From Anthoceros angustus (Eukaryota > Streptophyta > Anthocerotopsida > Anthocerotales > Anthocerotaceae): a stretch of 64,000 nucleotides of DNA. The notes below the pieces were generated by a model. It did not search any database, was not told the origin of the DNA, and worked only from the letters and a program-made list of their open reading frames with translations. Location of the stretch: contig MU008158.1 of assembly GCA_010909165.1 (NCBI GenBank), positions 831,478-895,477 on the forward strand. The letters run 5' to 3'. The position numbers and the translations under genes are program-made. Numbering within the stretch: the stretch's first letter is position 1; every line of letters starts with the position of its first letter. This document shows, piece after piece, positions 47,101 through 58,017 of this stretch.

Positions 47101-47368
47101 CTCCAAGGCAAATGCAGGTGCACTGTTGGGTTATATTAAGCTGCTGGGTCCAGCCATCGGGAACTGCCTAAAGGACAGCAGCCCGCCAGTCCGTTTGACT
47201 GCAGAGCGTGCTGCCTTCCACCTCTTCCAGTTGCCTAGAGGACCAGAGAATCTCCAACTGGCTCAGAAGTACATTACAGGGCTGGATGCAAGGCGAATCG
47301 CCAAGCAAGCAGAGTTCAGCGATGCCAGCGACGACAGTGAGGGAGACTCATCTCCCTCTGGAGCCTAG
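38150..47368 (+). CDS. GCN1: GCN1 translational activator (GCN2 partner), intronless copy, interrupted by internal tandem duplication
   Basis: GCN1 is a huge HEAT-repeat protein that binds stalled, collided ribosomes and lets GCN2 phosphorylate eIF2-alpha; the Arabidopsis form is ILITYHIA. Frame 1 runs uninterrupted from 38003 to 42727, with a likely start at MAVSNGETGE (38150). Frame 2 runs from about 43916 to 47368. Together, counting the duplicated part once, they cover about 2,557 aa, the usual plant GCN1 length. Recognisable blocks include YRTGAGSACYKLLRWS near the N-terminus, a Lys/Ser/Glu-rich linker at about residue 740, HEAT repeats such as EVRIRMLNAGVAIVDKHGKE, and the C-terminal RKRKGDRILIPGLCLPKSL and GDRFPWQVKSAILATL region that binds the GCN2 RWD domain. 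No intron is visible, although plant GCN1 genes are normally intron-rich. As written, 1-2-nt indels in both repeat copies break the frame, so intactness depends on sequence accuracy. Confidence 0.93.
41639..43190 (+). repeat. GCN1 tandem duplication, copy 1 (1,552 bp)
   Basis: Matches 43191-44737 along its whole length. The differences I can find are single- or two-base indels only. This copy lacks one base near 42710 (AAAGAGAGG against AAAGAAGAGG) and one G near 42880. Its first about 1.07 kb is in frame; after 42710 the frame is lost. Confidence 0.95.
43191..44737 (+). repeat. GCN1 tandem duplication, copy 2 (1,547 bp)
   Basis: Compared with copy 1 it lacks an A near 43609, a C near 43713, a C near 43747, an A near 43786, a G near 43841 and two bases near 43908. 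After 43916 it is in frame to the end of the gene. The junction 43190/43191 lies in TAAGG-ATGCTG, a short homology shared by the two original boundaries (TAAGGATGCTG and TAAGGGATGCTG). Confidence 0.95.
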
Positions 47369-48119
47369 ACTCCTGACTGAAGATAATCTAAGTCTCATTT
47401 ACCAGTTTTGTAGGCCTTGTAGGAAGCAACTGCATGGCGGTTTCTGTTTGGTACTAGCTATAGCATCCGGATTCGCGCCTCAATTCTCCTTCCGTCTCGC
47501 TGAGTGTACAACATGCCGTATGTGAGTGCTTCTCTTCTGTACTCTATTGCCTTTCTCAGGCAGACGTGTGACATTTAGACCCTCTGAAGCCATGGGCGCA
47601 CTTGAAGGTCATTGCATTCCTTCACATGCTAAATTACTCTCATGTTAACCTGAATTTATTGATGTCCACAAGGATTACAGCATACTCGTGTTCGATTTCA
47701 GTCACTAGTATACTGTTTTCGCAAGTGCACTAGATCCTACTCCAGGCTCTGACAGTTGCCAGCGGCGCTGTGAATCCATCCACCCACACGCATTCTCTAC
47801 TGTTCCTTTTTCACCCAAATTCCCAAAGAACTAGGTCAGTTCAGTCTAGTCCAGGCCAGGTACCTCCTTGTCTGGCCTGGTTCCAATCCTCTACCGGCAA
47901 GTCTATCGGAGAAGCCTTGCCACTCAAGCAACTCGTTGGTCAAACGGGAAGCTCACATATGTATGCCACGATTCCACTCCCCTGACGGTTGAAGGTGATT
48001 CACATCACCCAATTGCTTGTCTCAAACGTAGCTCAGGACCCGGCAAGAAGGTAACAAGAGCTCTATCTTGCTCTCTGGTTCTTTTTGTTCTCTGGTTTTA
48101 TACAGTATGATGTCAGCCT

Positions 48120-48178
48120 AGGATTCACATTACGGAGGCTAGGATTCACATTACGGAGGCAAGGATTCACATTACGGT
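48120..48178. repeat. Three 21-bp tandem repeats
   Basis: AGGATTCACATTACGGAGG-type units start at 48120, 48141 and 48162. Confidence 0.85.
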
Positions 48179-48330
48179 TCACGGTGTTGACACATAAATG
48201 GATGTGGCAGTTATCAAATCGTCTACGATCATCCACTCGCACGCAGCCATTATGCACCTTCCCATTGGGAAGCTTAAATCCCCGCAGCTCCCTGACGAAC
48301 AGCTTGGTGGACGGGGGGGAGTCGCTCCAG

Positions 48331-48767
48331 CATGCATACGGCTAGACGAGCAACAGTGCACCTGGAGCAGGCCATTGTGGGGAGGGCTTGCAAGACCACA
48401 AGCTCCTCTCTCTTCTTGGGATGATTTACACACAATCTCGGATTCGGATGCCTCCTGGCAGAGAGAAGGAGCCTGAGGAGAAAAACGCGTGCTGGGTACT
48501 GTGAAATCGACCACGGTCGGATTTTTCTCATAGAGGTGAATCGTGTGCAGTGGATGACGAAGGATCCAATAGAAAGGCCGACAGTGCTGAACTCTGTGCG
48601 TGTCCATGTCATGGGAAGAATCAGTAGGTTTCTACAAGGACGTTGGACGGCGCTCGCTGAGGTTCGTTCACCGGATGCGTAGCAACACTTTGACGTCGGC
48701 AGTTGCTTAAAAGAAGAAGAGAATTACCAAATAGCACAACGACAGGTTACGACGAAAACAAAGTACT
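48331..48767 (+). repeat. Direct repeat flanking TFIIF beta, left copy
   Basis: Shares long stretches with 51340-51775 in the same orientation, such as GCTAGACGAGCAACAGTGCA and GTAGCAACACTTTGACGTCG, with indels and substitutions. No coding sequence is recognised in it. Confidence 0.8.
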
Positions 48768-49311
48768 TCGCAGGAGTTCCACCGTTGACAATCCGATAAA
48801 CAAGCGTACATTCTGGAAATCATATACGAAGTCACAAACCCAACAAAGCAGGCATCTCGCTGCCTAATTCCTAATTATCAGCTCTACCCTGCTGTCCGCA
48901 TAGAGCATAGGATGGGAGGAGGCAGCGTTTCATGCTGAATAGAACTGAGTCTCACAAGGTTTTTCCGGGCCAGAAATTGCCCTTACCAAGCTGCAGACTG
49001 TGCCATTGGCCGAGACGTTCCGTCATTTTAGGGTTTAAATATGGGGCAACAGAGCTGATGTGGTCCAATCACTCAAGAATGGAGAGAGAGAGAATGATGT
49101 CTAACGGGCCTATCCTATGTATCGAGACTTTAATCTAAGAATTTACAGAGTGCAGAAATCCTCAGAGACGACTGAATCCTGGAAAGGCAACACCCAGTCA
49201 CTCAAAGCTCATGAGGGAGTACTTTCCCCAGGGCCGGAAAGAGGACCGCCCCCGGCCACGCACCATAAAACAGGCGATATTTCAGGCAAGGACCCACAGG
49301 TCAACCAGCAT

Positions 49312-50975
49312 CTATTCTGTGGGCGCAGCCGAAACATCCTTTGCCGTTCGGGGCCGGTATTCCGGCTTGAGTTCGTAGGAGCTTCGATGGACTCCGTCTC
49401 TCTGGAAATTGCAGAGTCCGCTCAAAATCTCCTTCAGATAATCCTAACATGAGACAGATTTCATACGTGTTAGAACTAGGATGCCAATTCAAGGCAGGTC
49501 TGACTTTGGATTCCTATAGATGACATTATACGTACCGCAGGCTGAGAAGTCTCCTTTACAAGGGCCTTCAATCGCCAAAAGGGTTTCGCTTCAAAAAGTC
49601 TGAAAACATGTTCTTCTACCTGCGAGCGATCTCCGCGCACCCGCCTGTCTACAATAGGCTTCTTATCCTGGGCACAAGAACATACGCTCGTTAACATTTT
49701 CTATTACCGGCAGTTGCAGATAGTGCTGCATTGACACGTATTAAGTGGAGTCGGAATTTTAAGGCAAGCAGCACACTGTACCTTCAAAGCCCTAGAAAAC
49801 TTTGCAGGTGGCAACCTCTCTTCTTTTCCTTTTGCAGGCACTTGGCTCTTCTCCTTATCCTGAGCGGATGAACATAAGCTCGTTAACATGCTTTGTTACG
49901 GGCAGTTGCACATAGTGCTGCATGGAAGAGTATTAAGTGGGAGTCGGAAAAGACAGACAGCACACTGTACCTCCGACATCTCTGCTTTTCGTTTTGCAGG
50001 CAGCTGTAGGTTCTTGTCAATATCCTGAGCAGATGAACATACGCTCGTTAACATGATCTGTTACGGGCAGTTGCAGAGATAGTGCTGCATGGAAGCGTAG
50101 GAGTCGGAAAAGACAGACAGCACACTGTACCGTATGCCACTTTGTCGCCCTCCAATTTTTGTGTTCATTATTCGACAGCATCTGAGACCAGGAAACATAT
50201 TTAACATGTATAGACGAGCAATTAGGACAAATGTGAAAGAGGTCTCCAGGCTGCAAACCTGTACAGTTCGTGATTTGACCACGGACTTCGTTAACCTGTC
50301 CCGGCAAATCTTGCCATACTCATTCACATCCTGGCCAATCGGCCGCCGCATGTTGAATTTGTCCGATACCGTTCCCTCCGCTCCGAGCCGACCTGTACAG
50401 GGTATCCACTCGTCATGTTCGCTGCCCTCCCCACCACAACAGGACCCGACAGTTGCGTTCAGCATCACTCCGCCAGCCCAACCAGCGTGCTACTGCACCA
50501 CACAACGACAGTTCGCCATAACGGACGCTAGTGCGCAATTACCGTCATTCCTCTCGGAAAATATGCACATCGGCAAAAGGTCCTTGGCCCCAGTAAGGAG
50601 ATATTTCTCTGGCAACTCTCCATCCTTCCCGGCCAATTCCAGGGAGAACTGCGCAATCAAAGCCAGAATGAGGTCATCCTCAAAGTCACCCTTACAATTC
50701 TAACTAAACAAGCCGTGCCACAGCTGGGAACGAGCAAGAATGGAATGTGGCGTCTGTCATGGCACCTGAGGAGGAGACTTAGGGCTGCACAGATCCCAAG
50801 TGACGATGAACCGACCCAGGGGATCTGGGGATCCTGCATCTCGCTTCTGCTGCCATGAATTAGCGACCGTACCTGGAACCTTGAGCAACACAACGCGGCG
50901 GTCTGCCCCGTCAGTGGCGAGCGGTATTTGAGGCAGCTTATGCAATTCAGATTTGCCGTCCCCGCTCACAGCCAT
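49312..50975 (-). CDS. Transcription initiation factor TFIIF beta subunit (RAP30 type)
   Basis: General factor that escorts RNA polymerase II into the pre-initiation complex. Eight exons fit phase: 50766-50975, 50543-50699, 50259-50392, 50131-50181, 49971-50024, 49782-49859, 49536-49667, 49312-49443 (315 aa). The N-terminal dimerisation barrel shows DRRVVLLKVPGTVANSWQ, LELAGKDGELPEKYLL, EGTVSDKFNMRRP and YGKICRDRLTKSVVKSRTVQ. The C-terminal winged helix shows EEHVFRLFEAKPFWRLKALV and YELKPEYRPRTAKDV. Plant relatives are nearer 260-270 aa; the extra length is in the linker, where exons 5 and 6 (beginning DIDKNLQLPAK and DKEKSQVPAKGK) look like duplicates of an exon start that also begins exon 7 (DKKPIV). 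Start ATG 50975 gives the expected N-terminus. No lesion is seen. Confidence 0.9.
49668..50130 (-). repeat. Tandemly repeated intron-plus-exon-start module in TFIIF beta
   Basis: Introns 50025-50130, 49860-49970 and 49668-49781 are close copies of each other. Each starts GTACAGTGTGCTG and ends near GTTAACGAGC followed by a CAG acceptor and an exon starting GATA. The repeat carries functional-looking donor and acceptor sites, so each duplication adds an in-frame exon to the linker. Confidence 0.85.
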
Positions 50976-51339
50976 TGTCTCGCTGTGGGAGGCTCCCTGC
51001 TTTAGGTGATCAGGGACAACGGAAGAGTTTCATCACTTCAAACACTGAAGCGCGGGAAAGCACCTACGTACATAGGTCGAGGCTGTTTATATATAGGAGC
51101 ACAAAATTCCGAAATCCTAAACAACACCAGGCCCCAGAGTGGTCACTACTGTTCTTAGTTCGAGTTTCCGAATCGATCTTACTAATATACGGTAATTGTT
51201 TTTGCTACTATATCACGTTAGTTCCACCTAAGTGTGCCTTGGCAAGAATGTAAGCGCATATGTGATCTGCAATTCGTGCTTGGTGAAGGTGATCTTCTGT
51301 CTCCCGTTGTGGTTGCTGCAAGCCTGCCAGCATCCACAT

Positions 51340-51775
51340 CATGCATATGGCTAGACGAGCAACAGTGCACCTGGAGCAGGCCATTGTTGGCGGAAACTTG
51401 CAAGACAGAAGGTCAAGGAATGTGTTGTCCGGATTCGGATGCCTGCAGGCAGGGAGGAGGGGGCGGAGGAGAAAAACGGGTGCTGAGTACTGTGAAATCG
51501 ATGACGGATTATGCTTATACAGGTGGATCGTGTACAGCGGGTGAAGAAGAATCCACTAGAAATGCACAAGGATGCTGCAGAGTATGGTACTTGGGCCAAC
51601 AGTGCTGAACTATATGCGTGTCCATGTCATAGGGAAGAATCACCAGGTTTCCACAGGGACGTTGGACGGCGCTGAGATTCGTTCACCAGATGAGTAGCAA
51701 CACTTTGACGTCGGCAGTTGCTCAGAAGAACTATGCCAAATGGCACAGCCAAATGTTACGAGAAAATAAAGAACT
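51340..51775 (+). repeat. Direct repeat flanking TFIIF beta, right copy
   Basis: Partner of 48331-48767, same orientation. The SINE copy B begins about 5 bases after its end. Confidence 0.8.
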
Positions 51776-51780
51776 TTAGG

Positions 51781-51925
51781 GGCTTAGGCGATATGGACAC
51801 ACATTTATAACATTAAGCATCCTGTCCTTACATCTCACATCGGTATTATCGGTACTTAGATGGGGTGCCTAGAGTTAGTGGATGCCCTAGTGCAATTAGC
51901 TTAGTCCAAGCGGTTATAATATAGA
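51781..51925 (+). mobile_element. 5S-rRNA-derived SINE, copy B (diverged)
   Basis: Starts GGCTTAGGCGATATGGACAC like copy A and keeps ATTAAGCATCCTG and GGTACTTAGATGGGGTGCCT, with an extra insertion between them. The 3' body decays after TTAGCTTAG and no clear tail is seen. It is older than copies A and C. Confidence 0.65.
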
Positions 51926-52260
51926 CTTCTTCAGAACCTAACATCGCAGACCAGGGATCTTCGCTGCCTAACTAGGACATGTGGTGCTCGTACTTGCGGA
52001 TGTTCCGGACATACGATCATTATACGGCGGGGCATACGCCCTCCCAGCGACGGGGCTTGCTTGGCTGTTTTGGGATTTCACACCCACTCGCAACTTCGCG
52101 GGTGACCATGGAAGGCCGACCCTAAGCCAGCCGGGAAGGCTTCTCTGGTCATTTTTTTCTTGGGGTGGAGCACCTGAGGGAACGAGAGGCTTGCTAATGG
52201 ATCAAAACATCAAAGAACATGCGCCAGCCGAGGAACTGAGTTCACAGGTTTCCGATTGTT

Positions 52261-53544
52261 TCATTCATCATCGTCGTCGTCATCGGAGCTGGCCGCATCC
52301 TCACTGCCGTACTCGCTGCCGTAGTCGTCGTCTTCGAGCTCGGGGTTCAGATCGAGCTGCACATGAGCAACCTGAATGGTAGCCGCAGCTGGGGGAGGAG
52401 GCGGGGGCTGGTCCCTGGCCTTGAGCAGGATCTCGGAAGGAGGCGGCAGGGCGGCGCGCTGGGGGACCTGGAGCTCCGGCGGCAGCACCACAGCGTCCCC
52501 CGGCTTCCATCCCTGCGGCACGTTGAGGAAGTCGAGCCCCTCCGGGAGGCTGAGAGGCTGCCCGGGCTTCCAGTCCTGGGGGATGTCCACCGGCATGCCA
52601 GGCTTCCAACCCGGGGGGATGTCCACCGGCATGCCGGGCTTCCAACCCGGGGGGATGTCCACCGGCATGCCGGGCTTCCACCCGGGGGGCGGCATCGGAG
52701 GAGGGGCGGCCATCCCCAACCCCGGCACCTCCACCTCCACCGCGTCCAGGAGCCTGGAGGCCTTCGGAGGCGGCGGCTTGGGAAGCCCTACGTCCATGTC
52801 ACTGAAAAGGTAAAGTTGCGAGGCCCGCATCTGTTCCTCCTGCGGGGCCGGGGGCAGGGCGTTCCGCAACGGCGTCTGCCCGTCTGCGAACTCCGGGGGG
52901 GCGAAGGTGGTGTAGCTGATGCGGTGCGAGTAGGCAACCAGGTCGGACACGTCCAGAGTGCCGGACCCCAGCCCGTCCAGCCCCGTCCGCCGCCGCCGCT
53001 TCTGCAATCCCCGGTGCTCCTGGTGCCGCTCCAGCCCTGCCTCCAGCACCTGGTGCGCGTTCCTGAGCCCCCTCGCCAAGGCCCGCATGGAGGCGGAGTG
53101 GGCGGCCAGGCCGTCCGCCACCCTGTGCTGCTCCTCGTCCATCTGCTGGATCTGCTGGAGCTCCCCCACGGCCGAGAGGAGCAGGGCCTGGTGCGCCTCC
53201 ATCACCGCCAGCACGTCCCGCGTCGTCCCGGCCGCCATGCCCTGCGGCGGGAGCGTGGCGCCGGGCAGGAACTGCACTCCTCCCGCCTTGTTGTGCCCTC
53301 CCGCCCAGATCTTGGTCCCTGCTAGCTCCGTGAGGCGAAAGGCCAGGCCTGCCATCTCCCGCAGCAGCTGCTGCGCCCGCTGAAAGGGAGGCAGCGTGGA
53401 GAGGGCAAGGGCAGTGATGTGAGACTCAACAGGTGACCCTCCGGCCGGGACTTCTCCCACTTGCGCCTGCGACTGCTGCATCGCCTCGTTGCCCGATGAC
53501 CCGCTCCATCCCAGCATCGGCTTGTCGGCTCCGAAACCTGCCAT
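52261..53544 (-). CDS. MED4: Mediator complex subunit 4 (MED4)
   Basis: MED4 is a middle-module Mediator subunit linking transcription factors to RNA polymerase II. Diagnostic plant MED4 blocks are present: [56 protein letters not shown] repeats, and an acidic tail ([17 protein letters not shown]). N-terminally, [14 protein letters not shown] and a predicted coiled coil ([19 protein letters not shown]) fit the family. I chose ATG 53544 (MAGFGADKP, about 427 aa). The frame stays open to 53748, but a short intron-like sequence (GTAGGT to CTTCTGTTTTAG) near 53600-53640 suggests 5' leader. The WKPG motif occurs five times, three in identical 39-bp DNA repeats (about 52573-52690); I recall only two in Arabidopsis. 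No intron lies within the coding part. Confidence 0.93.
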   Translation of the reverse strand: MAGFGADKPMLGWSGSSGNEAMQQSQAQVGEVPAGGSPVESHITALALSTLPPFQRAQQLLREMAGLAFRLTELAGTKIWAGGHNKAGGVQFLPGATLPPQGMAAGTTRDVLAVMEAHQALLLSAVGELQQIQQMDEEQHRVADGLAAHSASMRALARGLRNAHQVLEAGLERHQEHRGLQKRRRRTGLDGLGSGTLDVSDLVAYSHRISYTTFAPPEFADGQTPLRNALPPAPQEEQMRASQLYLFSDMDVGLPKPPPPKASRLLDAVEVEVPGLGMAAPPPMPPPGWKPGMPVDIPPGWKPGMPVDIPPGWKPGMPVDIPQDWKPGQPLSLPEGLDFLNVPQGWKPGDAVVLPPELQVPQRAALPPPSEILLKARDQPPPPPPAAATIQVAHVQLDLNPELEDDDYGSEYGSEDAASSDDDDDDE

Positions 53545-54681
53545 ACCATTCGCATCATCCGCATTCAGCCCAGCTGCCCTGTCGTGCACCCTAAAACAGA
53601 AGCAGAGAACCACTGGTGCGCTGAACCTACCTTCTTCAAATTGAGAATTGCCATGGCGCCTCCACTGCGCGGATTGAATTGCCACGGACGCCATCGATTT
53701 GCTGCAGCCTGGATTAGCTGCGTAAGAGAGATACGCAAGCCACGACACGAGAACCCGAGACGGGGTGCTCTAAACCCTGCACCCTTGTGGTGAAGAAAAC
53801 CACAAGAACTGTATTAGCCAATAGTTGTTGACTTCTTTTCTTCTTATGAATAAATAAATAAATAAATAAATTTTAAAACGTTTGACAAAATATTTAATAG
53901 AGACTAATTAAATTGATTATAAGAAATAATTTAATGAAAGGGGAACTGCAGGGTGCCCTAAGAGGAGAAAATAGCAGCAAAAGAGAAGGTTCCATGGAAG
54001 GTAGAAGGGGGTGTACCATAATTGTGAATGACAGCCTATTGGTTTCTCCCCGTGGACTATTGCTATGATCTTTCTTTGGCCACAGCAATAGTGAAATCTT
54101 GTGTCCGTGGCTCGGAAGGTGTTCATACGAAATAGATCATGCAGCCATTGTCCAATTGGTCTTGCCCAGTTGCCATATCCTCTTGTCCTCGTCCATAAAA
54201 TGATAGAAAAACAACAAAAAAACCTTCTTTCCATGTTCACATTCGAGAATGCCATGTTGTGAGTTGTGAAGGATGTTATCCAACAAGAATGATCCTCCCT
54301 CTCATACCGTAAAATAACAACCAATAGATGCTCTTATGGAGCCAATAAAGGAAACAATTACTAGGGATCCCATACTTTAAAATAGCCTATGCTATAGCTA
54401 GCCCGTACTAAAATTAAATACCAGGTTTTAATCTAGCAAAAAAGGGTTTCTCCATCACGCTAACCGTTTAGGCCAAAGAGATATTCCAAGGACTTCTACA
54501 TAAATTTTAGCGTTGTTTAGGGAGGCCGCCGGACTCAAAGATTTGCTGCATGAGGAGTAATCTAACTTGATATCATGAGGGGCCCTTTTGTCTTTGCGAA
54601 TAGTGGGCTTGAGGAACAAATTTCTATTGGAGTAAGAGATTTTAGATAAACAAAACTTTATGAATTTAGTAAAATAATTCT
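53545..54681. other. Intergenic interval between MED4 and the copia element
   Basis: Includes the MED4 promoter, an (AATA)n microsatellite at about 53848-53871 and AT-rich DNA. No gene is supported. Confidence 0.55.
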
Positions 54682-54837
54682 AGAGTCTCGGATCACACAA
54701 TCATGGGTGCAGAAGAATCGATTGAATAGCAGAGTGTGCACACGTTAAGTTCTCGTGAAGCGGTACGATCAAGTAACCACTTCGTTGGAATGCTGAGTGA
54801 ACCGTGCCCTAATGCTAGGTAAACTAGTATTTTAACA
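54682..54837 (-). repeat. 3' LTR of the copia element
   Basis: 156 bp, matching 58713-58878. The inner end is TGTTAAAAT on the minus strand; the outer end has lost the terminal CA by substitution. The tract AAGTGGGAG (54838-54846, minus) adjoins it. Confidence 0.9.
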
Positions 54838-54949
54838 CTCCCACTTAGTGAGCTAGCATTAGACTTAAACTTTAAATACTAATTATTACTAAAAAATTGA
54901 GGTAGTCTTCTCGACTATCTTTGATTCTTAGGCCCATGGATGCACAGTG

Positions 54950-57900
54950 TTGCTGGTGCCTAGCCGAGCCGGGTGCCTAGCCGAGCCGAGTGCCTTGGTG
55001 ACGATATCGGCTGTCACTTGTTCCGTCGACCAGTACAAAACTTCGAATTTCCCGTCCTTTACTATCTTCCGAATAAAATGGAATTGTACTTCTGTGTGTT
55101 TAATACGGGCGTGGAACTTGGAGCTGTAGGTAAGTGAAATGGCTTCCTGGTTGTCACAATAGAGGGGTCTTGAAAGGTGCTGAGCTTCTCCTAATTTTGA
55201 TAGTTATAGGAGCTGCCATAATCCCTCTCTACAAGCATGTGTTAGGGAGCAATATTCTGCTTCTGTTGAGCTTAAGGCAATTACTTGTTGCCGCTTGCTG
55301 CTCCAGCTTGTGGCGGTGCCTCCGAGCAGGTACACGTAACTGCTGGTACTCTTCCTAGCGCCCTTGTCCCCTGCCTAGTCGACATCGCTGAATCCCTGAA
55401 GCTGGGGGTACTCATCTTGCTTAGTGGAAGACCAATATAAAAGTCCCATGTCCGAGGTAGATATGAGATATCTGAATATACGCTTGATGGCCTTCCAATG
55501 CTCTTGTGTGGGAGAGGATAGGAACTGAGAGAGTGCTCCCACCGGAAAAGCAAAGTCAGGCCTAATGCAAACCATTAAATACATAAGGCTCCCGACTGCT
55601 GAGGAGTAGGTTAGCCCATTAATGTTGAGGTCTGGACTTGAGTCTTGATCTGCCATAATGAGCTTGAGGTTGACTTCCATTGGTGTGGATATAGGCTTAG
55701 AATCTAGCATCTTGTACTTAGTTAAAACTTCCTAGATATATTTGGATTGATGTGTAAATATACTTCTAGACTCTCTATGTCTAACTATTTGAATTCCTAC
55801 ACAATAAGATAAATCCCTGCATGTGGTCATGGCAAAACGCTTTGAAAGCATTGACCTAGTTTCTTCTAACATGGACTTGGAGTTAGACATAAGCATAATA
55901 TCGTCTACACATACGGCAAGTAAAATAAAACAACCGTCTGACTTCCTGATATAAATATTGCTATCGGAATCCAATTTGGTAAATCCTAAGGCCTCTAGAG
56001 TTTCGTCTAACTTGGAATACCACTCCATAGCACTTTGTTTGAGACCATAAAGTGCTTTCAATAATTTGCATGCTGTTGAGAGTAACCCTTAGCTACTAAC
56101 CTCGCCTCATACCTTTCTACGCTGCCGTCTGCGCTTAGCTTGATCTTAAATGTCCACTTAGAGCCTACTAATTTTCTCTTGCTTATTGATGCCGTGTGAT
56201 TTACAAAACTGCAAGAAATCGCTTGAACCATATTCTCCTCCTCCATCTGAACGGATTGCAAGAAGTTTCTCTCCTGTTTGCTTCTCGGCCCAGGCAATGT
56301 ACTCCTGGAAACATGTGAGAGCTTGGGATTTGTGTTTCAGTAAGTAGAAGACAGTGAATCTGCTCATATCATCTATAACCAGCATGAAGTAGAGATATTC
56401 GTGAATAGATCTCTCGAATGGTCCACAGATGTCAGAAGTGCACTATCTTTAGTCGTCTTGTGGATCTGCTGGTGGATTTAGGGAAAGGAGCACGATGACT
56501 CTTCCCGAGCGAGCGTGCCTCGCAGGTACCAAACTCCTCCACGTTGGTAAGTGTGATACCTTTAGCTGCACTTGCTGATAGTATTTGCTTCATCCTCTGT
56601 ATCCCCATGTGGCCGAGCCTTGCGTGCCATAAGTAGGATTTATTGTGCTTAGTTGCAGCAGATAGTGAAAGAGCATAGTTGCAACTTCAGTCAATGTTGA
56701 GGTGATACAGATCGTCGTTCCTGAGATCTCCAGTAGCTATGAGCTCTCCTTGTGGTGTCTCGATGATGCAATGGCCTTCTCCGAAGCATACATAGCAGCC
56801 GGACTCATCAATTTTGCGGACTGAGAACAAGTTTTTAGTTAGTCCTGGGACGTGTAATACGTCTGAGATTTGGAGCGTGCTTCCTGGTTTGAGGTTCAAG
56901 TATACAGATCCTTGTCCTTCTATTGTGTGCCTTGTGTCGTCACCCAGGCTGACGAAGTGAGGAGGCTTAGAGGGTGTGAACTCTTTGAAATACTCTCGGT
57001 GTGGGGTCATGTGCTGTGACGCCCCTAAGTCTATGTACCAGGAATGTTGTCCTTGAACAGTCAAGCATGAAGCGACTAGTGCTGATGGTGGTGAGTCTGG
57101 CTTGGAGTTTTGTAGGCATAAGAATGCCTTAGAGTGTCTTTTAACAGTTAAGGCTAATTGGCCTGATGCTTCTGGCATGTCTCTTCTTTGATTGTTATCA
57201 GCCATTCGTTTCTGACACTCCTCATACGTGTGTCCTGGAATTTTGCAGTTGCCGCATATTTTTCTCCATCCTGGATTGAAATTGCCGCGTCCTCTAAAGT
57301 AGGAGCCTATGCCCCTATATGTCTGCTGCCCTCTGAAGTTGGATCTACCTCGGCCTCGAGATCTCCCCCTGCCTGTGAGGTAGGCAGCACTCGAGGATTC
57401 CCCGCCAAAGGAGGTAGCAAATACTTTCCTCCTCGCTTCTTCCGTTAGCATAGCACTGATAACCTTGTTTACTGTGAGTGCTCCTTGTAGGGATTGGACA
57501 ACAGTGATCCAGGATTCAGGTAAGGTAGAGAGTAGTATTGTTGCTGATAGGTCTTCGGTTGTAGTGAAGCCACATGACTGGAATTTGGTAGTCTAGCTCC
57601 CGAACAGCATGGTATGTACGTCTACCTGATCACTTTCCGACATTCTTAGAGCAAAGTAGTTCTTAATGGTGTAAACTGTATGCATAATGTCGGTGGCGGC
57701 CTATATGTCATGGAGTTGTTTCCATGCCTGCGCGGCTGTCTCAGTGCCTTCTAGTTGCTGCACGTTTCCTAACCTCATGCCTTGCAAGATCACGTTCTTG
57801 GCTTCCTGATTTTTCTCGTCCCATTCTTCCTGTTGTGCAGCTGTGACATTTGCGCCTGTTGGGCGTGTGATAGGGACTGGTGGAGAGCCAACTCCTCCTA

Positions 57901-58017
57901 CATATCCCCAAAGTATCTTCTCCATGAGTGTGTTGGTAATTCTAAATTTCCAGGTGGGAAAATTCTGTTGCTGCCCATCGAACCTATCTTTTTGGAAAGT
58001 GAAATGTTAGAAGCCAT
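54950..58017 (-). pseudogene. Copia gag-pol polyprotein relic
   Basis: In order on the minus strand: gag start MASNISLS at 58017 and FDGQQQNFPTWKFRI-like sequence in a shifted frame; gag EEWDEKNQEAKNVI; zinc knuckle CGNCKIPGHTYEEC; protease WYIDLGASQHMT, where the family has DSG, so the active site is altered; gag-pre-integrase LHVPGLTKNLFSVRK; integrase AIRSDGGGEYGS; reverse transcriptase KALYGLKQSAMEWYSKLDE and CVDDIMLM (family Y/FVDD); RNase H ALSSTEAEY and HIKHTEVQFHFIR-like tail. Shifts and stops lie near 57990, 57600, 56650-56400, 56150 and 55720. An unrelated 103-codon minus-strand frame (58288-58599) lies in the leader. Confidence 0.9.

Larger units (their letters stand above)
47369..49311. 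other. Intergenic interval downstream of GCN1
   Basis: No gene is supported. No poly(A) tract is visible after the GCN1 stop. It contains three 21-bp tandem repeats (48120-48178) and one copy of a direct repeat (48331-48767) whose partner lies beyond the TFIIF gene. Confidence 0.6.
50976..52260. other. Intergenic interval between TFIIF beta and MED4
   Basis: Holds the TFIIF beta promoter, the right direct repeat (51340-51775), a diverged SINE (51781-51925) and the 3' flank of MED4. No other gene is supported. Confidence 0.55.

Noticed and set aside
52363-53325. 320-codon plus-strand ORF opposite MED4
   Set aside because: Shadow of the GC-rich MED4 coding sequence; Arg/Gly/Leu/Pro-rich with no domain.
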